This document shows, piece after piece, positions 1 through 7,992 of a stretch of 64,000 bases of DNA; positions within the stretch are counted from its first letter, which is position 1; each line of letters begins with the position of its first letter. This stretch comes from an uncultured Roseateles sp. Lineage in GTDB: Bacteria; Pseudomonadota; Gammaproteobacteria; Burkholderiales; Burkholderiaceae_C. The DNA lies in assembly GCF_913777145.1 (NCBI RefSeq), contig NZ_CAJYPS010000024.1, positions 246,570 through 310,569 of the forward strand, given 5' to 3'. The notes below the pieces were generated by a model, which was not told the origin of the DNA, searched no databases, and worked only from the letters and a program-made list of their open reading frames with translations. A program made the position numbers and the translations under genes.

Positions 1-714
1 GGCCAGGCCCAGCAGGTTGGCGCCCAGCGTCACGCAGGCGAAGGCGCGAAAAGGGAAGCGGTACAGCGGGCCGCCATGGGTGGCGGCGTCCACCGCGATG
101 TCGAACACCTGGCGCTCGGCCACCCAGGCGTCGCGCAGCTCGAAGGCGTCGGAGCGGCTGGCGCGCAGGCCCTGGCTGTGCCAGGTCTTGTGCAGCGTGA
201 CCTGGGCCGCGGGCACGACGAAGGACCGCACGCGCGGCTGGCCGGCCGCGTCAAGCACGGGCTGGCCGCCCTCCTGCAGCGCGGCATTGAAGGTGAAGTG
301 CGTGGCCCAGGGCGCGCCGCTGGCGTGGGCCCAGTGGCCGCTGACCCGCCAGCCCGCGCCATCGCGCTCGGCCACGCCGGTGGTGGCGCCGCTGCCGGCC
401 AGGCAGACGCCGGGCGTGGCCAGCAACTCGCGGGCCAGGTCATGCGGCCAGAAGCCGGCGAACCAGGCGGCCCCGGCGCACAGCGTCAGCACCCAGGCGG
501 CACTGCCGTCGGCCGCGGCCACGGCCTCTTCCAGGCGCACCACGTCGGGCAGCGCCCATTCGCCGCCGCCCACCGCGCGCGGCGCCAGCAGCGTCAGCCA
601 GCCCCGGTGGTGCAGCAGCGCCAGCGCCTCGGGCTGCAGCTCGCCCAGCTGGTCGGCCCGTGCGGCGCTGTCGCTGAAGGGCAGGAGGTCGTCGGCAGCG
701 GGCAGGGGGCTCAT
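1..714 (-). CDS. Acyl-CoA dehydrogenase-fold flavoprotein, C-terminus cut by window edge
   Basis: The frame opens with ATG at 714 and stays open to base 1, giving the first 238 residues of a longer protein. The helical N-terminal part carries a GSAAWVLTLCAG segment near residues 69-80. A beta-rich middle follows, with the GSGATTGVAERDG and SGHWAHASG stretches typical of the acyl-CoA dehydrogenase middle domain. The overall look is closer to the flavin-dependent monooxygenase branch (DszC/HsaA-like) than to beta-oxidation enzymes, but the diagnostic C-terminal domain lies outside the window. It is transcribed in the same direction as the LysR gene upstream. The substrate cannot be told. The family call is reasonably sure, the branch is not. 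Confidence 0.7.
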   Translation of the reverse strand, partial: MSPLPAADDLLPFSDSAARADQLGELQPEALALLHHRGWLTLLAPRAVGGGEWALPDVVRLEEAVAAADGSAAWVLTLCAGAAWFAGFWPHDLARELLATPGVCLAGSGATTGVAERDGAGWRVSGHWAHASGAPWATHFTFNAALQEGGQPVLDAAGQPRVRSFVVPAAQVTLHKTWHSQGLRASRSDAFELRDAWVAERQVFDIAVDAATHGGPLYRFPFRAFACVTLGANLLGLA

Positions 715-786
715 GGGAGTGACGGGAAGAGGGGGGTCAGGTCGTGTCAGGTGGGCAGCATGCCACGGGGGCGGCCGCTCGCCCGC

Positions 787-1680
787 TCAGCTCGCGCCGG
801 CCATGCACTCGGCCAGCCAGTCCACGAACACCCGCACGCGCGACGACAGCTGGCGCGCATGCGGGTAGAGCACCGACACCGGCATGGGCGCGGGCCGCCA
901 GTCGTCCAGCACCTCCACCAGCTCGCCGCGGTCCAGCTGGGCCTGCACGTGGTAGCGCGGCACCTGGATGAAGCCCAGGCCGGCACTGCAGCAGGCGGCG
1001 TAGGCATAGGCGCTGCTGACGGTGACCGGGCCACCCAGCATCAGGCTGCGCTTCTCGCCGTCCACCAGGAAGTCGAAGGGCAGGATGCGGCCGCTGCTGC
1101 CGGCGTAGTTGACCGCGTCGTGGGTGGCGAATTCGTCCAGCGTGGTGGGCGTGCCGCGACGGGCCAGATAGTCGCGGCTCGCGCAGGTGACCTGGGCCAG
1201 CAGCGCCACGCGCCGGCCCACCATGGACGAGTCCTTGGGCTCGCCGGAGCGCAGCACGCAGTCCACGCCCTCGCGCACCAGGTCCACCAGGCGATCACCC
1301 AGGCCGATCTCCAGCTCCACGTCGGGGTAGCGCGCATGGAACTCGCCCAGGCGGGGCAGCACGAAATGCAGCGCCTGCGTGCCCTGCAGGTCCACGCGCA
1401 GCTTGCCGCGCGGCTTCAGCGCGCTGGTGCGGAACAGGTCTTCCGCATCCCCCACGTCCTGCAGGATCTGCTGGCAGCGCAGGTAGTAGGCCTGGCCGTC
1501 CAGCGTGGGGCTGACGTGCCGCGTGGTGCGGTTCAGCAGCCGCACGCCCAGGCGCAGCTCCAGCTGTTGCAGCGCCAGGCTGACCGACGCGCGCGGCAGC
1601 CGCAGCTCGTCGGCCGCCTTGGTGAAGCTGCCCAGGTCAACGATGCGCATGAACAGGTGCATCGCATCCAGCCGGTCCAT
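787..1680 (-). CDS. LysR-family transcriptional regulator
   Basis: A 297-residue protein with the LysR layout: an N-terminal winged helix-turn-helix (about residues 3-62, with GSFTKAADELRLPRASVS and the LLNRTTR turn) and a substrate-binding-like effector domain to the C-terminus. I chose the ATG at 1680 because the residues before it do not resemble any family member, and LysR proteins usually start a few residues before the first helix. It is divergent from the SDR gene at 1820 across a 139-bp AT-richer spacer, the classical arrangement in which a LysR protein controls itself and its neighbour. The inducer is unknown. Confidence 0.9.
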   Translation of the reverse strand: MDRLDAMHLFMRIVDLGSFTKAADELRLPRASVSLALQQLELRLGVRLLNRTTRHVSPTLDGQAYYLRCQQILQDVGDAEDLFRTSALKPRGKLRVDLQGTQALHFVLPRLGEFHARYPDVELEIGLGDRLVDLVREGVDCVLRSGEPKDSSMVGRRVALLAQVTCASRDYLARRGTPTTLDEFATHDAVNYAGSSGRILPFDFLVDGEKRSLMLGGPVTVSSAYAYAACCSAGLGFIQVPRYHVQAQLDRGELVEVLDDWRPAPMPVSVLYPHARQLSSRVRVFVDWLAECMAGAS

Positions 1681-1741
1681 CAGCCCCTCCAATTGTTTAG
1701 CTGTATTGGATTGTGATGGATTCAATGGCTGATTTATCTGA

Positions 1742-1751
1742 TTGCATGCAA
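1742..1751. promoter_or_regulatory. Palindrome in LysR/SDR divergent promoter region
   Basis: TTGCATGCAA is a perfect 10-bp palindrome in the spacer between the divergent LysR and SDR genes. An ATTGTTT at 1692-1698 is matched by its inverse AAACAAT at 1750-1756, and the spacer is clearly less GC-rich than its surroundings. It could be part of a LysR operator. No experiment or alignment supports this here. Confidence 0.3.
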
Positions 1752-1819
1752 ACAATAAATTGACGGCACGGGGTCAGCAACGGATCCCGCCCCTTCCTCT
1801 CAAGCCCCAAGGAGTCGTC

Positions 1820-2578
1820 ATGAACACCACCACTTCCACCCCCGCCCGCCGCGTCGCCATCGTCACCGGCGCCTCGCGCGGCATAGGCGCGGCCATCGCA
1901 CAACGCCTGGCCGCCGACGGCCTCGCCGTGGTCGTCAACTACGCAGGCCGTGCCGACGAGGCGGCCGGCGTCGTTGCCGCCATCCAGGCCGCCGGCGGCC
2001 AGGCGCTGGCCGTGCAGGCCGACGTGGCCGACCCGGCCGCGGTGCGCGCGCTGTTCGAGACCACCGAGCGCGAATTCGGTCGCGTGGACGTGCTGGTCAA
2101 CAACGCCGGCGTGATGCCGCCCCAACTGCCGACGCTGGTCAACACCACCGACGAGGAGTTCGACAAGCTGTTCGCGATCAATGTGAAGGGCAGCTTCAAT
2201 GCGATGCGCGAGGCCGCCCAGCGCCTGCAGCCGGGCGGCCGCATCGTGAACTTCTCCAGCAGCCTGGTGGGTACGGCCTTGCCGGGCTACTCGGTCTATG
2301 CCGGCGGCAAGGCCGCGATCGAGACCATGACGCTGGTGCTGGCCCGCGAGCTGCGCGGCAAGGCCATCACGGTGAACGCGGTGGCCCCCGGCCCCACGGC
2401 GACCGCCCTGTTCCTGGACGGCAAGACGCCCGAACTGATCGCCCGCCTGGCCCAGGCCGCGCCGCTGGAACGCCTGGGCACGCCGGAGGACATCGCCAAC
2501 GTCGTCGCCTTCCTGGTGGGCGAGCAGGGCGGCTGGATCAATGGCCAGACGCTGCGCGCCAACGGCGGCATGGTCTGA
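1820..2578 (+). CDS. SDR-family NAD(P)-dependent oxidoreductase
   Basis: A 252-residue classical short-chain dehydrogenase. The cofactor glycine motif TGASRGIG is at residues 16-23, NNAG at 94-97, a serine run at 146-148, and the catalytic pair is Tyr160/Lys164 (YAGGK). The C-terminal NGQTLRANGGMV is typical of FabG-like members. I chose the ATG at 1820, with AAGGAG just upstream at 1809-1814; an earlier in-frame ATG at 1742 gives an unrelated extension. It is divergent from the LysR gene and probably controlled by it. The substrate cannot be assigned. Confidence 0.92.
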   Translation: MNTTTSTPARRVAIVTGASRGIGAAIAQRLAADGLAVVVNYAGRADEAAGVVAAIQAAGGQALAVQADVADPAAVRALFETTEREFGRVDVLVNNAGVMPPQLPTLVNTTDEEFDKLFAINVKGSFNAMREAAQRLQPGGRIVNFSSSLVGTALPGYSVYAGGKAAIETMTLVLARELRGKAITVNAVAPGPTATALFLDGKTPELIARLAQAAPLERLGTPEDIANVVAFLVGEQGGWINGQTLRANGGMV

Positions 2579-2744
2579 GAGATCGCCGTCTGGCTGCTGC
2601 GCGGCCTCATGGCGGGCCTGCGCGCCTCGCCGCACGGGAGTGCGGCAGCGGGGCTCGACCCACGCTGAGCCCGCTCGCGGCGGCAGCTACGCCGACCCTC
2701 AACGTCTTTCAACCAAACCCTAGATCAACCCTCTGGAGCAACTC

Positions 2745-3653
2745 ATGAAATCCACTCTTCTCGTCACCGGTGCATCCAGCGGCATTGGCCGCCTCAGCGC
2801 GCAATCGCTGGCCGCGGCCGGCCACACGGTCTACGCCTCCATGCGCGGCGTGGACGGCAAGAACGCCGCGCGGGCGCGCGAGCTGCGCGACTGGAGCTTT
2901 GCGCGCGGGCTGGACCTGCGCGTGATCGAACTGGATGTGCTGTCCCAGGCCAGCGCGGACGCGGCCATTGCCACCATCGTGCGCGAACAGGGCCGGCTGG
3001 ACGTGGTGATGCACAACGCCGGCCACCTGGTCGTCGGGCCCACCGAGGCCTTCTCGCCCGAAGAGATGATGGCCGCCTACGACACCAATGTGCTGGGCGC
3101 CCAGCGCGTGAACCGTGCGGCGCTGCCGGTGCTGCGCGCGCAGCAGCAGGGCCTGCTGCTGTGGATCAGCAGCACGACGACACGCGGCGGCTTCCCGCCC
3201 TTCCTGGGCCCCTACGCGGCCGCCAAGGCCGCGATGGATTCCATCGCGGTGACCATGGCCGCGGAGCTGGCGCGCTTCAACATCGAGACCGCGCTCATCG
3301 TGCCCGGCGCCTTCACCAGCGGCACCGATCACTTCCCCAACGCCGGCAAACCCGCCGACCAGGCCACCGCCGACGCCTATGCGCGCTATGCCGGGCTGAT
3401 GGACCAGGTGGGCGCCCGCCTGGCCGCGCTGATGCCGCCCGAGGCCGACCCGCGGGCCGTGGCCGACGCGGTGGTGCGCGTGGTGGGCCTGCCGCATGGC
3501 CAGCGCCCCTTCCGCACCGTGGTGGACTTTCTGGACGACGGCGCTGGCGCGGTCACCGAGGTGGCGGAGCGGGTGCGCGTGGAGTTCGCGCACCGCATAG
3601 GCATCGCCGACCTGCTGCATCCCGCTGTTGCCGGCCCGGGCACCGCGGCCTGA
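2745..3653 (+). CDS. SDR-family oxidoreductase
   Basis: A 302-residue classical SDR, longer than the FabG type. TGASSGIG lies at residues 8-15, HNAG at 90-93 replaces the usual NNAG, serines are at 142-143, and the catalytic pair is Tyr157/Lys161 (YAAAK). A ribosome-binding site, CTGGAG, precedes the ATG. It lies 166 bp after the previous SDR on the same strand and 12 bp before a small membrane-protein gene, so it may be in one transcription unit with either. The reaction is unknown. Confidence 0.9.
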   Translation: MKSTLLVTGASSGIGRLSAQSLAAAGHTVYASMRGVDGKNAARARELRDWSFARGLDLRVIELDVLSQASADAAIATIVREQGRLDVVMHNAGHLVVGPTEAFSPEEMMAAYDTNVLGAQRVNRAALPVLRAQQQGLLLWISSTTTRGGFPPFLGPYAAAKAAMDSIAVTMAAELARFNIETALIVPGAFTSGTDHFPNAGKPADQATADAYARYAGLMDQVGARLAALMPPEADPRAVADAVVRVVGLPHGQRPFRTVVDFLDDGAGAVTEVAERVRVEFAHRIGIADLLHPAVAGPGTAA

Positions 3654-3665
3654 GCGGGGGCCGCC

Positions 3666-3926
3666 ATGCGCAGCCTGCAATTCCTGGGGGTGGGCGCCCT
3701 GCTGCTGGCGGCGGCCCTGCTGCTGGGCCGGCTGTTCCAGGCCGAGTGGCCGCAGGCGCCCGCGGTGGCCCGCGCGGCCTTCATCGCCGCCAGGGCCGCG
3801 CTGACGCTGTTCAACCTGTGGGTGGGCGTGAGCCGCGCCGGCTACACGCTGGCCGAGGAGCTGCCCATCTTCCTGGGCCTGTTCGGCCTGCCGGCGGCAC
3901 TGGCGCTGGGGCTGGTCAGGGCCTGA
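3666..3926 (+). CDS. Small hydrophobic membrane protein
   Basis: An 86-residue protein with two or three hydrophobic stretches, at about residues 5-22, 33-52 and 62-84, which suggests an inner-membrane protein. It starts 12 bp after the SDR stop codon on the same strand and looks cotranscribed with it. I recognise no family or motif. The reading frame has the codon bias of its neighbours, which supports it being real. Confidence 0.6.
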   Translation: MRSLQFLGVGALLLAAALLLGRLFQAEWPQAPAVARAAFIAARAALTLFNLWVGVSRAGYTLAEELPIFLGLFGLPAALALGLVRA

Positions 3927-3950
3927 GGCCCTGTATGCCTCAGCGCCACT

Positions 3951-4904
3951 TCAGCGCCGTCTCGGCGCCGGCTGACCCAGCTCCTGCGGGCTCAGCAGCC
4001 AGGCCGGGTTGCCGGCGATGCGGGCCACGGCCAGGTCGATGAAGGCCCGCACGCGCGCCGGCTGCGCGACCCGGCTGCCGTAGTACAAGTACAGCCCCAG
4101 GTGCTCGGCCACATGGGCGCCCAGCAGCGGGCGCAAGCGGCCCGCGCGTATCAGCGGCGCGGCCACCAGGCCCACCAGCTGGCCTATGCAGTGCCCGTCC
4201 AGCACCGCCTGCTGCTCCAGCTCGATGTCGTTGACGCACAGCGCCGCCGGCAGCTCGCGCGACACGATGTCGCCATCCACCAGAAACTCCCAGTCCATCA
4301 GCCGGCCGCTGCCGGGGCGCCGGAAGCCGCTGCAGCGGTGGCCGGCCAGCGCGTCCAGGCTGGCCGGCTCACCATGGCGCTGCAGATAGGCCGGCGCCGC
4401 GCAGACCACCAGCTGCAGCGGCAGCAGCCGGCGCGCGATCACGCCCTCCTCGGGCGGCCCGCCGGCACGAAAGCCCACGTCCACGCGGTCCTCCACCCAG
4501 TTGACCAGCCGGTCGTCCAGGCGCACATCGGGCTCCACCTCGGGGTGGGCGCGGCAGAACTCGTCCAGCACCGGCCACAGCAGCTCGCGCGCGATGAAGC
4601 GCGGCGCCGCGATGCGCAGCGGGCCGGCCATCTGCTGCTGGTCGCGCCGCGCGTCCCGCAGCGCGCGCTGCAGGCTGTCCAGCCCGGGCCGGGCGCTCTC
4701 CAGAAAGCGCGCGCCCTCCTCGGTGAGGCTGAGCCGGCGCGTGGTGCGGTGAAACAGCCGCACGCCCAGAAAGGCCTCCAGCTGGCTCAGCGCCTGGCTG
4801 GCCGCCTGCGGCGTGATGGCCTGTGCGGCCGCGGCGGCGCGCAGGCTGCCCAGCTCGGCGGCCTTGGTGAAGGTCGCGATCGCTCGAAGCTCATTGAACG
4901 CCAT
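3951..4904 (-). CDS. LysR-family transcriptional regulator
   Basis: A 317-residue LysR regulator. The winged helix-turn-helix occupies about residues 4-62 (RAAAAAQAITPQAASQALSQ recognition region, then LFHRTTRRLSLTEEG), followed by the two-lobed effector domain. It is divergent from the SDR gene that starts at 5034 across about 130 bp, repeating the LysR/SDR divergent layout seen at 0.8-2.6 kb. It probably regulates that SDR and itself. Confidence 0.9.
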   Translation of the reverse strand: MAFNELRAIATFTKAAELGSLRAAAAAQAITPQAASQALSQLEAFLGVRLFHRTTRRLSLTEEGARFLESARPGLDSLQRALRDARRDQQQMAGPLRIAAPRFIARELLWPVLDEFCRAHPEVEPDVRLDDRLVNWVEDRVDVGFRAGGPPEEGVIARRLLPLQLVVCAAPAYLQRHGEPASLDALAGHRCSGFRRPGSGRLMDWEFLVDGDIVSRELPAALCVNDIELEQQAVLDGHCIGQLVGLVAAPLIRAGRLRPLLGAHVAEHLGLYLYYGSRVAQPARVRAFIDLAVARIAGNPAWLLSPQELGQPAPRRR

Positions 4905-5033
4905 GGCGGATTCTCACGATTGGCTTGCTAATCAATGAAGGGATTCTGGGCTAGTTCAAGGTCTATCGCCTGCCTACATTGGCTTCATCGGCCGATACAC
5001 ACCCCCTGTTTCCTCTTCTCCCTGGAGCTATCG

Positions 5034-5897
5034 ATGACCACGAGCCAAACCTCTTTCAAGCGCGTCTGGATGATCACCGGCGCATCGCGCGGCCTGGGCG
5101 CCCGCATCGCGGCCGCCGCCCTGGCCAGCGGCGACGCGGTGGTAGCCACGGCCCGCCGCGCCACCGCCATCACCGAGGCGCTGGGCGCCGACCATGCCGG
5201 CCTGCTGGCGCTGACGCTGGACGTCACCGACGAGGCCCAGGCCCGCGCGGCCGTGGACGCGGCGCTGCAGCGCTTCGGCCGCATCGACGTGCTGGTGAAC
5301 AACGCCGGCTTCGGCCTGCTGGGCGCGGTCGAGGAGGCCAGCGCCGACGAGGTGCGCCGCGTCTACGAGACCAATGTGTTCGGCCTGCTGAACGTGAGCC
5401 GCGCGGTGCTGCCGGCCATGCGCGCCCGCCGCGCGGGCCATGTGATCAACATCTCCTCGCTGGGCGGCTACCGCTCGGCCGCGGGCTTCGGCGTGTACTG
5501 CTCCACCAAGTTCGCGGTCGAGGGCCTGACCGAGGCGCTGCATGCGGAGCTGGCACCGCTGGGCATCCATGCGACCGTGGTGGAGCCGGGCTACTTCCGC
5601 ACCGAGTTCCTGGAAGGGCAGTCGCTGACCACCTCGCCCACGGTGCTGGACGACTACGCCGCCACCGCCGGCGCGGTGCGCCAGCGTGCGCGCCAGATCA
5701 GCCTGAACCAGCCCGGCGACCCCGAGCGCCTGGCCCAGGCCCTGCTGACGCTGGTGGACGCGCCCCAGCCCCCGCTGCGCCTGCCGCTGGGCAGCGACAC
5801 CCTGCAGGCCATTGCGGACAAGAACGCCCGGGTCGCACAGGAAACCGCCCAGTGGCAAGACCTGGCCCGGTCCACCGACTTCCCGGCCGGCACCTGA
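5034..5897 (+). CDS. SDR-family oxidoreductase
   Basis: A 287-residue classical SDR with TGASRGLG at residues 15-22, NNAG at 89-92 and the catalytic pair Tyr155/Lys159 (YCSTK). I start it at the ATG at 5034, which has CTGGAG upstream; the in-frame extension to 4935 is not SDR-like. It is divergent from the LysR gene at 3951-4904 and probably under its control. Its 3' end is 7 bp from the convergent arsC stop. The substrate is unknown. Confidence 0.9.
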   Translation: MTTSQTSFKRVWMITGASRGLGARIAAAALASGDAVVATARRATAITEALGADHAGLLALTLDVTDEAQARAAVDAALQRFGRIDVLVNNAGFGLLGAVEEASADEVRRVYETNVFGLLNVSRAVLPAMRARRAGHVINISSLGGYRSAAGFGVYCSTKFAVEGLTEALHAELAPLGIHATVVEPGYFRTEFLEGQSLTTSPTVLDDYAATAGAVRQRARQISLNQPGDPERLAQALLTLVDAPQPPLRLPLGSDTLQAIADKNARVAQETAQWQDLARSTDFPAGT

Positions 5898-5904
5898 GCG
5901 CGGC

Positions 5905-6339
5905 TCAGCCGCGCCCGCGCCGCTGCCCGCTGTCCATCACCACCTGGCCGTTCTCCAGCGTGAAGGGCGGCAGCGGCCCCACCGGCAGCAGCGCCAGCAC
6001 CCGCTCCGGCGGGCGGCACAGCGCGGTGCCCAGCGGGCTCACGACCAGGGGGCGGTTCAGCAGCACGGGATGCTGCTCGACGGCATCCAGCAGCGCGTCA
6101 TCGCTCAGCGACGCATCGGCCAGGCCCAGCTCGGCGAACACCGCCTCCTTGTCGCGCAGCAGCGCGCGCAGCGGCTCGCCGGTGGCGGCGGCCAGCGCGC
6201 GCAGCTGCTCGCGGCTGGGCGGGGTCTGCAGGTATTCGACGATGCGGGGCTCCAGCCCCGCGTGGCGGATCAGTGCCAGCACGTTGCGGGAATTGCTGCA
6301 GCGGGGGTTGTGGAAAAGGGTGATCTCAGCGGTCGTCAT
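5905..6339 (-). CDS. arsC: Arsenate reductase, glutaredoxin-coupled (ArsC, R773 type)
   Basis: A 144-residue protein that reduces arsenate to arsenite with glutathione/glutaredoxin. The active-site Cys14 sits in HNPRCSNSRN, and the rest follows the plasmid R773 ArsC fold: VEYLQTPPSREQL, then the LLNRPLVV and PPERVLALLP arginine regions. It is the last gene of the arsenic operon, and its start overlaps the end of the aquaglyceroporin gene by 14 bp, so translation is probably coupled. A second, unrelated arsenate reductase is encoded two genes upstream. The alternative would be a Spx/YfgD-like ArsC paralogue, but the operon context argues for arsenic. Confidence 0.9.
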   Translation of the reverse strand: MTTAEITLFHNPRCSNSRNVLALIRHAGLEPRIVEYLQTPPSREQLRALAAATGEPLRALLRDKEAVFAELGLADASLSDDALLDAVEQHPVLLNRPLVVSPLGTALCRPPERVLALLPVGPLPPFTLENGQVVMDSGQRRGRG

Positions 6340-6994
6340 GCGCCGATGTTCCCAGAAGCCGGTGCAGCGCCAGGCCCAGCAGTGCCCCGGCCAGCTCGGC
6401 CAGCGCAAAACCCGGCACGCTGGCGGGCGCGATGCCCGCAAAGCTGTCGCTGAACATGCGCCCCAGTGCCGCGGCCGGGTTGGCGAAGGACGTGGACGCG
6501 GTGAACCAGTAGGCCGCGCCGATGTAGGCCGCCACCAGCGCCGACGCCCGGCCGGCCGGCGCGCGCAGCACCACCAGCAGCAGGCCGGCGCTGGCCACCG
6601 CCTCGGCCAGCCACTGGGCCGGCCCGCTGCGCACATGCTGCGAGAACTGCAGCAGCGGCAGCTCGAACATCGCATGCACCAGCCAGGCGCCCAGCACCGC
6701 ACCCAGCATCTGCGCGCCCACATAGGGCGCCAGCCAGCGCCGGGGCAGGGCGCCGCGCAGCGCCTGCACCAGCGACACCGCCGGGTTGAAATGCGCGCCG
6801 CTGAGCGGGCCCAGCAGCTCGATCAGCACGAAGAGCCCGAACACCGTGGCCAGCGTGTTGGCCAGCAGCGCCAGGCCCGCATTGCCGCCGCACAGGCGCT
6901 CGGCCATCACGCCGGAGCCGATCACCACGGCCAGCAGCGCCGCCGTGCCCAGGCCCTCGGCCAGCAGCGGCCGGGCCATGCCACGCGCGCCCAT
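6326..6994 (-). CDS. aqpS: Aquaglyceroporin of the arsenic operon (AqpS-like MIP channel)
   Basis: A 222-residue, six-helix major intrinsic protein with both pore half-helix motifs, HFNPAVS (NPA at 70-72) and FANPAAA (NPA at 172-174). Its sequence STSFANPA...DSFAGI is the style of channels found in arsenic operons, such as Sinorhizobium AqpS, which lets arsenite leave the cell down its gradient after arsenate is reduced. The arginine that normally follows the second NPA is absent (Ala175 here), as expected for a wider, non-water-selective filter. The start ATG overlaps the upstream arsC stop in TGATG. No ArsB or ACR3 pump is encoded nearby. Confidence 0.85.
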   Translation of the reverse strand: MGARGMARPLLAEGLGTAALLAVVIGSGVMAERLCGGNAGLALLANTLATVFGLFVLIELLGPLSGAHFNPAVSLVQALRGALPRRWLAPYVGAQMLGAVLGAWLVHAMFELPLLQFSQHVRSGPAQWLAEAVASAGLLLVVLRAPAGRASALVAAYIGAAYWFTASTSFANPAAALGRMFSDSFAGIAPASVPGFALAELAGALLGLALHRLLGTSAHDDR

Positions 6995-7479
6995 CAGCTG
7001 GCGGCGATGCGGGCCAGCTCGGCGCGCAGCGCCGCGTCGTCCAGCTGGTCCAGGGGCAGCTGGACCAGCTGCAGCATGCGGTAGGCAATGGCCTGGCGGG
7101 TCAGCTCGAAGGCCTGGGCGCGCTCGGCCTCGGGCGCGCGCGACGGGTCGGCATAGCCCCAGTGCATGCGCAAGGGGCTGCCCGGCCACAGGGGGCAGGT
7201 CTCGCCCGCGGCGCTGTCGCACACGGTGATGACCACGCGCAGCGGCGGTGCATCCGCCTGGGCGAACTCGTCCCAGCTCTTGGAACGCAGGCCGGCGGTG
7301 TCCACACCGGCCTGGGCCAGCGCCTGCAGCGCGAAGGGGTTCACGCGGCCGCTGGGCGCACTGCCCGCGCTGTAGGCCTGTACCGGCCGGCCCAGGCGCT
7401 GGGCCCAGTGATTGAGCATGCCCTCGGCCAGCACGCTGCGGGCCGAGTTGTGGGTGCACAGGATGAGGATGCCGCTCAC
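6994..7479 (-). CDS. arsC: Arsenate reductase, low-molecular-weight phosphatase type (thioredoxin-coupled)
   Basis: A 161-residue protein of the LMW protein-tyrosine-phosphatase fold. The phosphate/arsenate loop CTHNSARS (Cys8-x5-Arg14-Ser15) is at the N-terminus. A Cys-x7-Cys pair in VCDSAAGETCP matches the relay cysteines of thioredoxin-coupled ArsC, and YADPS supplies the general-acid aspartate. I start it at GTG 7479, three bases after the arsI stop; no ATG lies close to the fold start. It is the third gene of the operon and overlaps the channel gene by one base. It is unrelated in sequence to the other arsC, so the operon encodes two independent electron routes. Confidence 0.88.
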   Translation of the reverse strand: MSGILILCTHNSARSVLAEGMLNHWAQRLGRPVQAYSAGSAPSGRVNPFALQALAQAGVDTAGLRSKSWDEFAQADAPPLRVVITVCDSAAGETCPLWPGSPLRMHWGYADPSRAPEAERAQAFELTRQAIAYRMLQLVQLPLDQLDDAALRAELARIAAS

Positions 7480-7481
7480 GG

Positions 7482-7976
7482 TCAGCAGCAGCCGGACGAG
7501 GGCGTGCAGGCCGACGCGGGCTTCACCGCGATGGCCACGGGCTTGGCGCGCGGCGCATCGCCCGGGCAGCAGGCGGACGCCGCCGGCGCCGGGGTGGGCT
7601 CGCCGCCGAAGGTGGGGATGTCGGCCAGCGTGTGGAAATGCTCCCAGGCAATGCCTTGCGGATCCAGGATCCAGTGCTTCTCGCTGCGCGCGTAGCAGCA
7701 GGCGGCCTCGCCCACGCCCTGCAGCGACAGGTCCGCGGCCTCGGCGCGCGCCTTCAGCTCGGCCAGTTCGGCCTCGCTGTCGGTCTGCAGGCCCAGGTGG
7801 TCGATGCCGGGCTTGCCGCCGCGCGTGGAGATCGCGAAGTTGATGCGCGGGTCGTCCAGCATCCACTTGGCGTAGTCGCTCTCCAGCTTGGTGGGCGGTG
7901 CGCCGAACAGCTTGGCGTAGAAGGCCACGCTGGCCTGCAGGTCCTCGACATGGGCATGGACATGAAAACGCTTCAT
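7482..7976 (-). CDS. arsI: ArsI-type C-As lyase (VOC-family dioxygenase)
   Basis: A 164-residue vicinal-oxygen-chelate protein. Fe(II)-dependent ArsI enzymes cleave the carbon-arsenic bond of trivalent methyl- and aryl-arsenicals. The expected metal ligands are visible as His5 (or His7), His60 and Glu112, and the vicinal pair Cys93-Cys94 that binds the arsenical is present in AACCYARSEKHW. An unusual C-terminal tail after about residue 126 adds Cys136, Cys137, Cys157, Cys163 and Cys164. It lies directly after arsR in the operon. A CadI-type protein without lyase activity is the main alternative; the Cys pair and context favour ArsI. Confidence 0.87.
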   Translation of the reverse strand: MKRFHVHAHVEDLQASVAFYAKLFGAPPTKLESDYAKWMLDDPRINFAISTRGGKPGIDHLGLQTDSEAELAELKARAEAADLSLQGVGEAACCYARSEKHWILDPQGIAWEHFHTLADIPTFGGEPTPAPAASACCPGDAPRAKPVAIAVKPASACTPSSGCC

Positions 7977-7992
7977 CGCAGCAACTCCGGGT

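Noticed and set aside
76..1716. Long plus-strand open frame opposite the LysR gene
   Set aside because: Its composition (Gln/His/Arg/Gly-rich, no family features) and full overlap with the LysR gene and the flavoprotein gene mark it as a high-GC antisense shadow.
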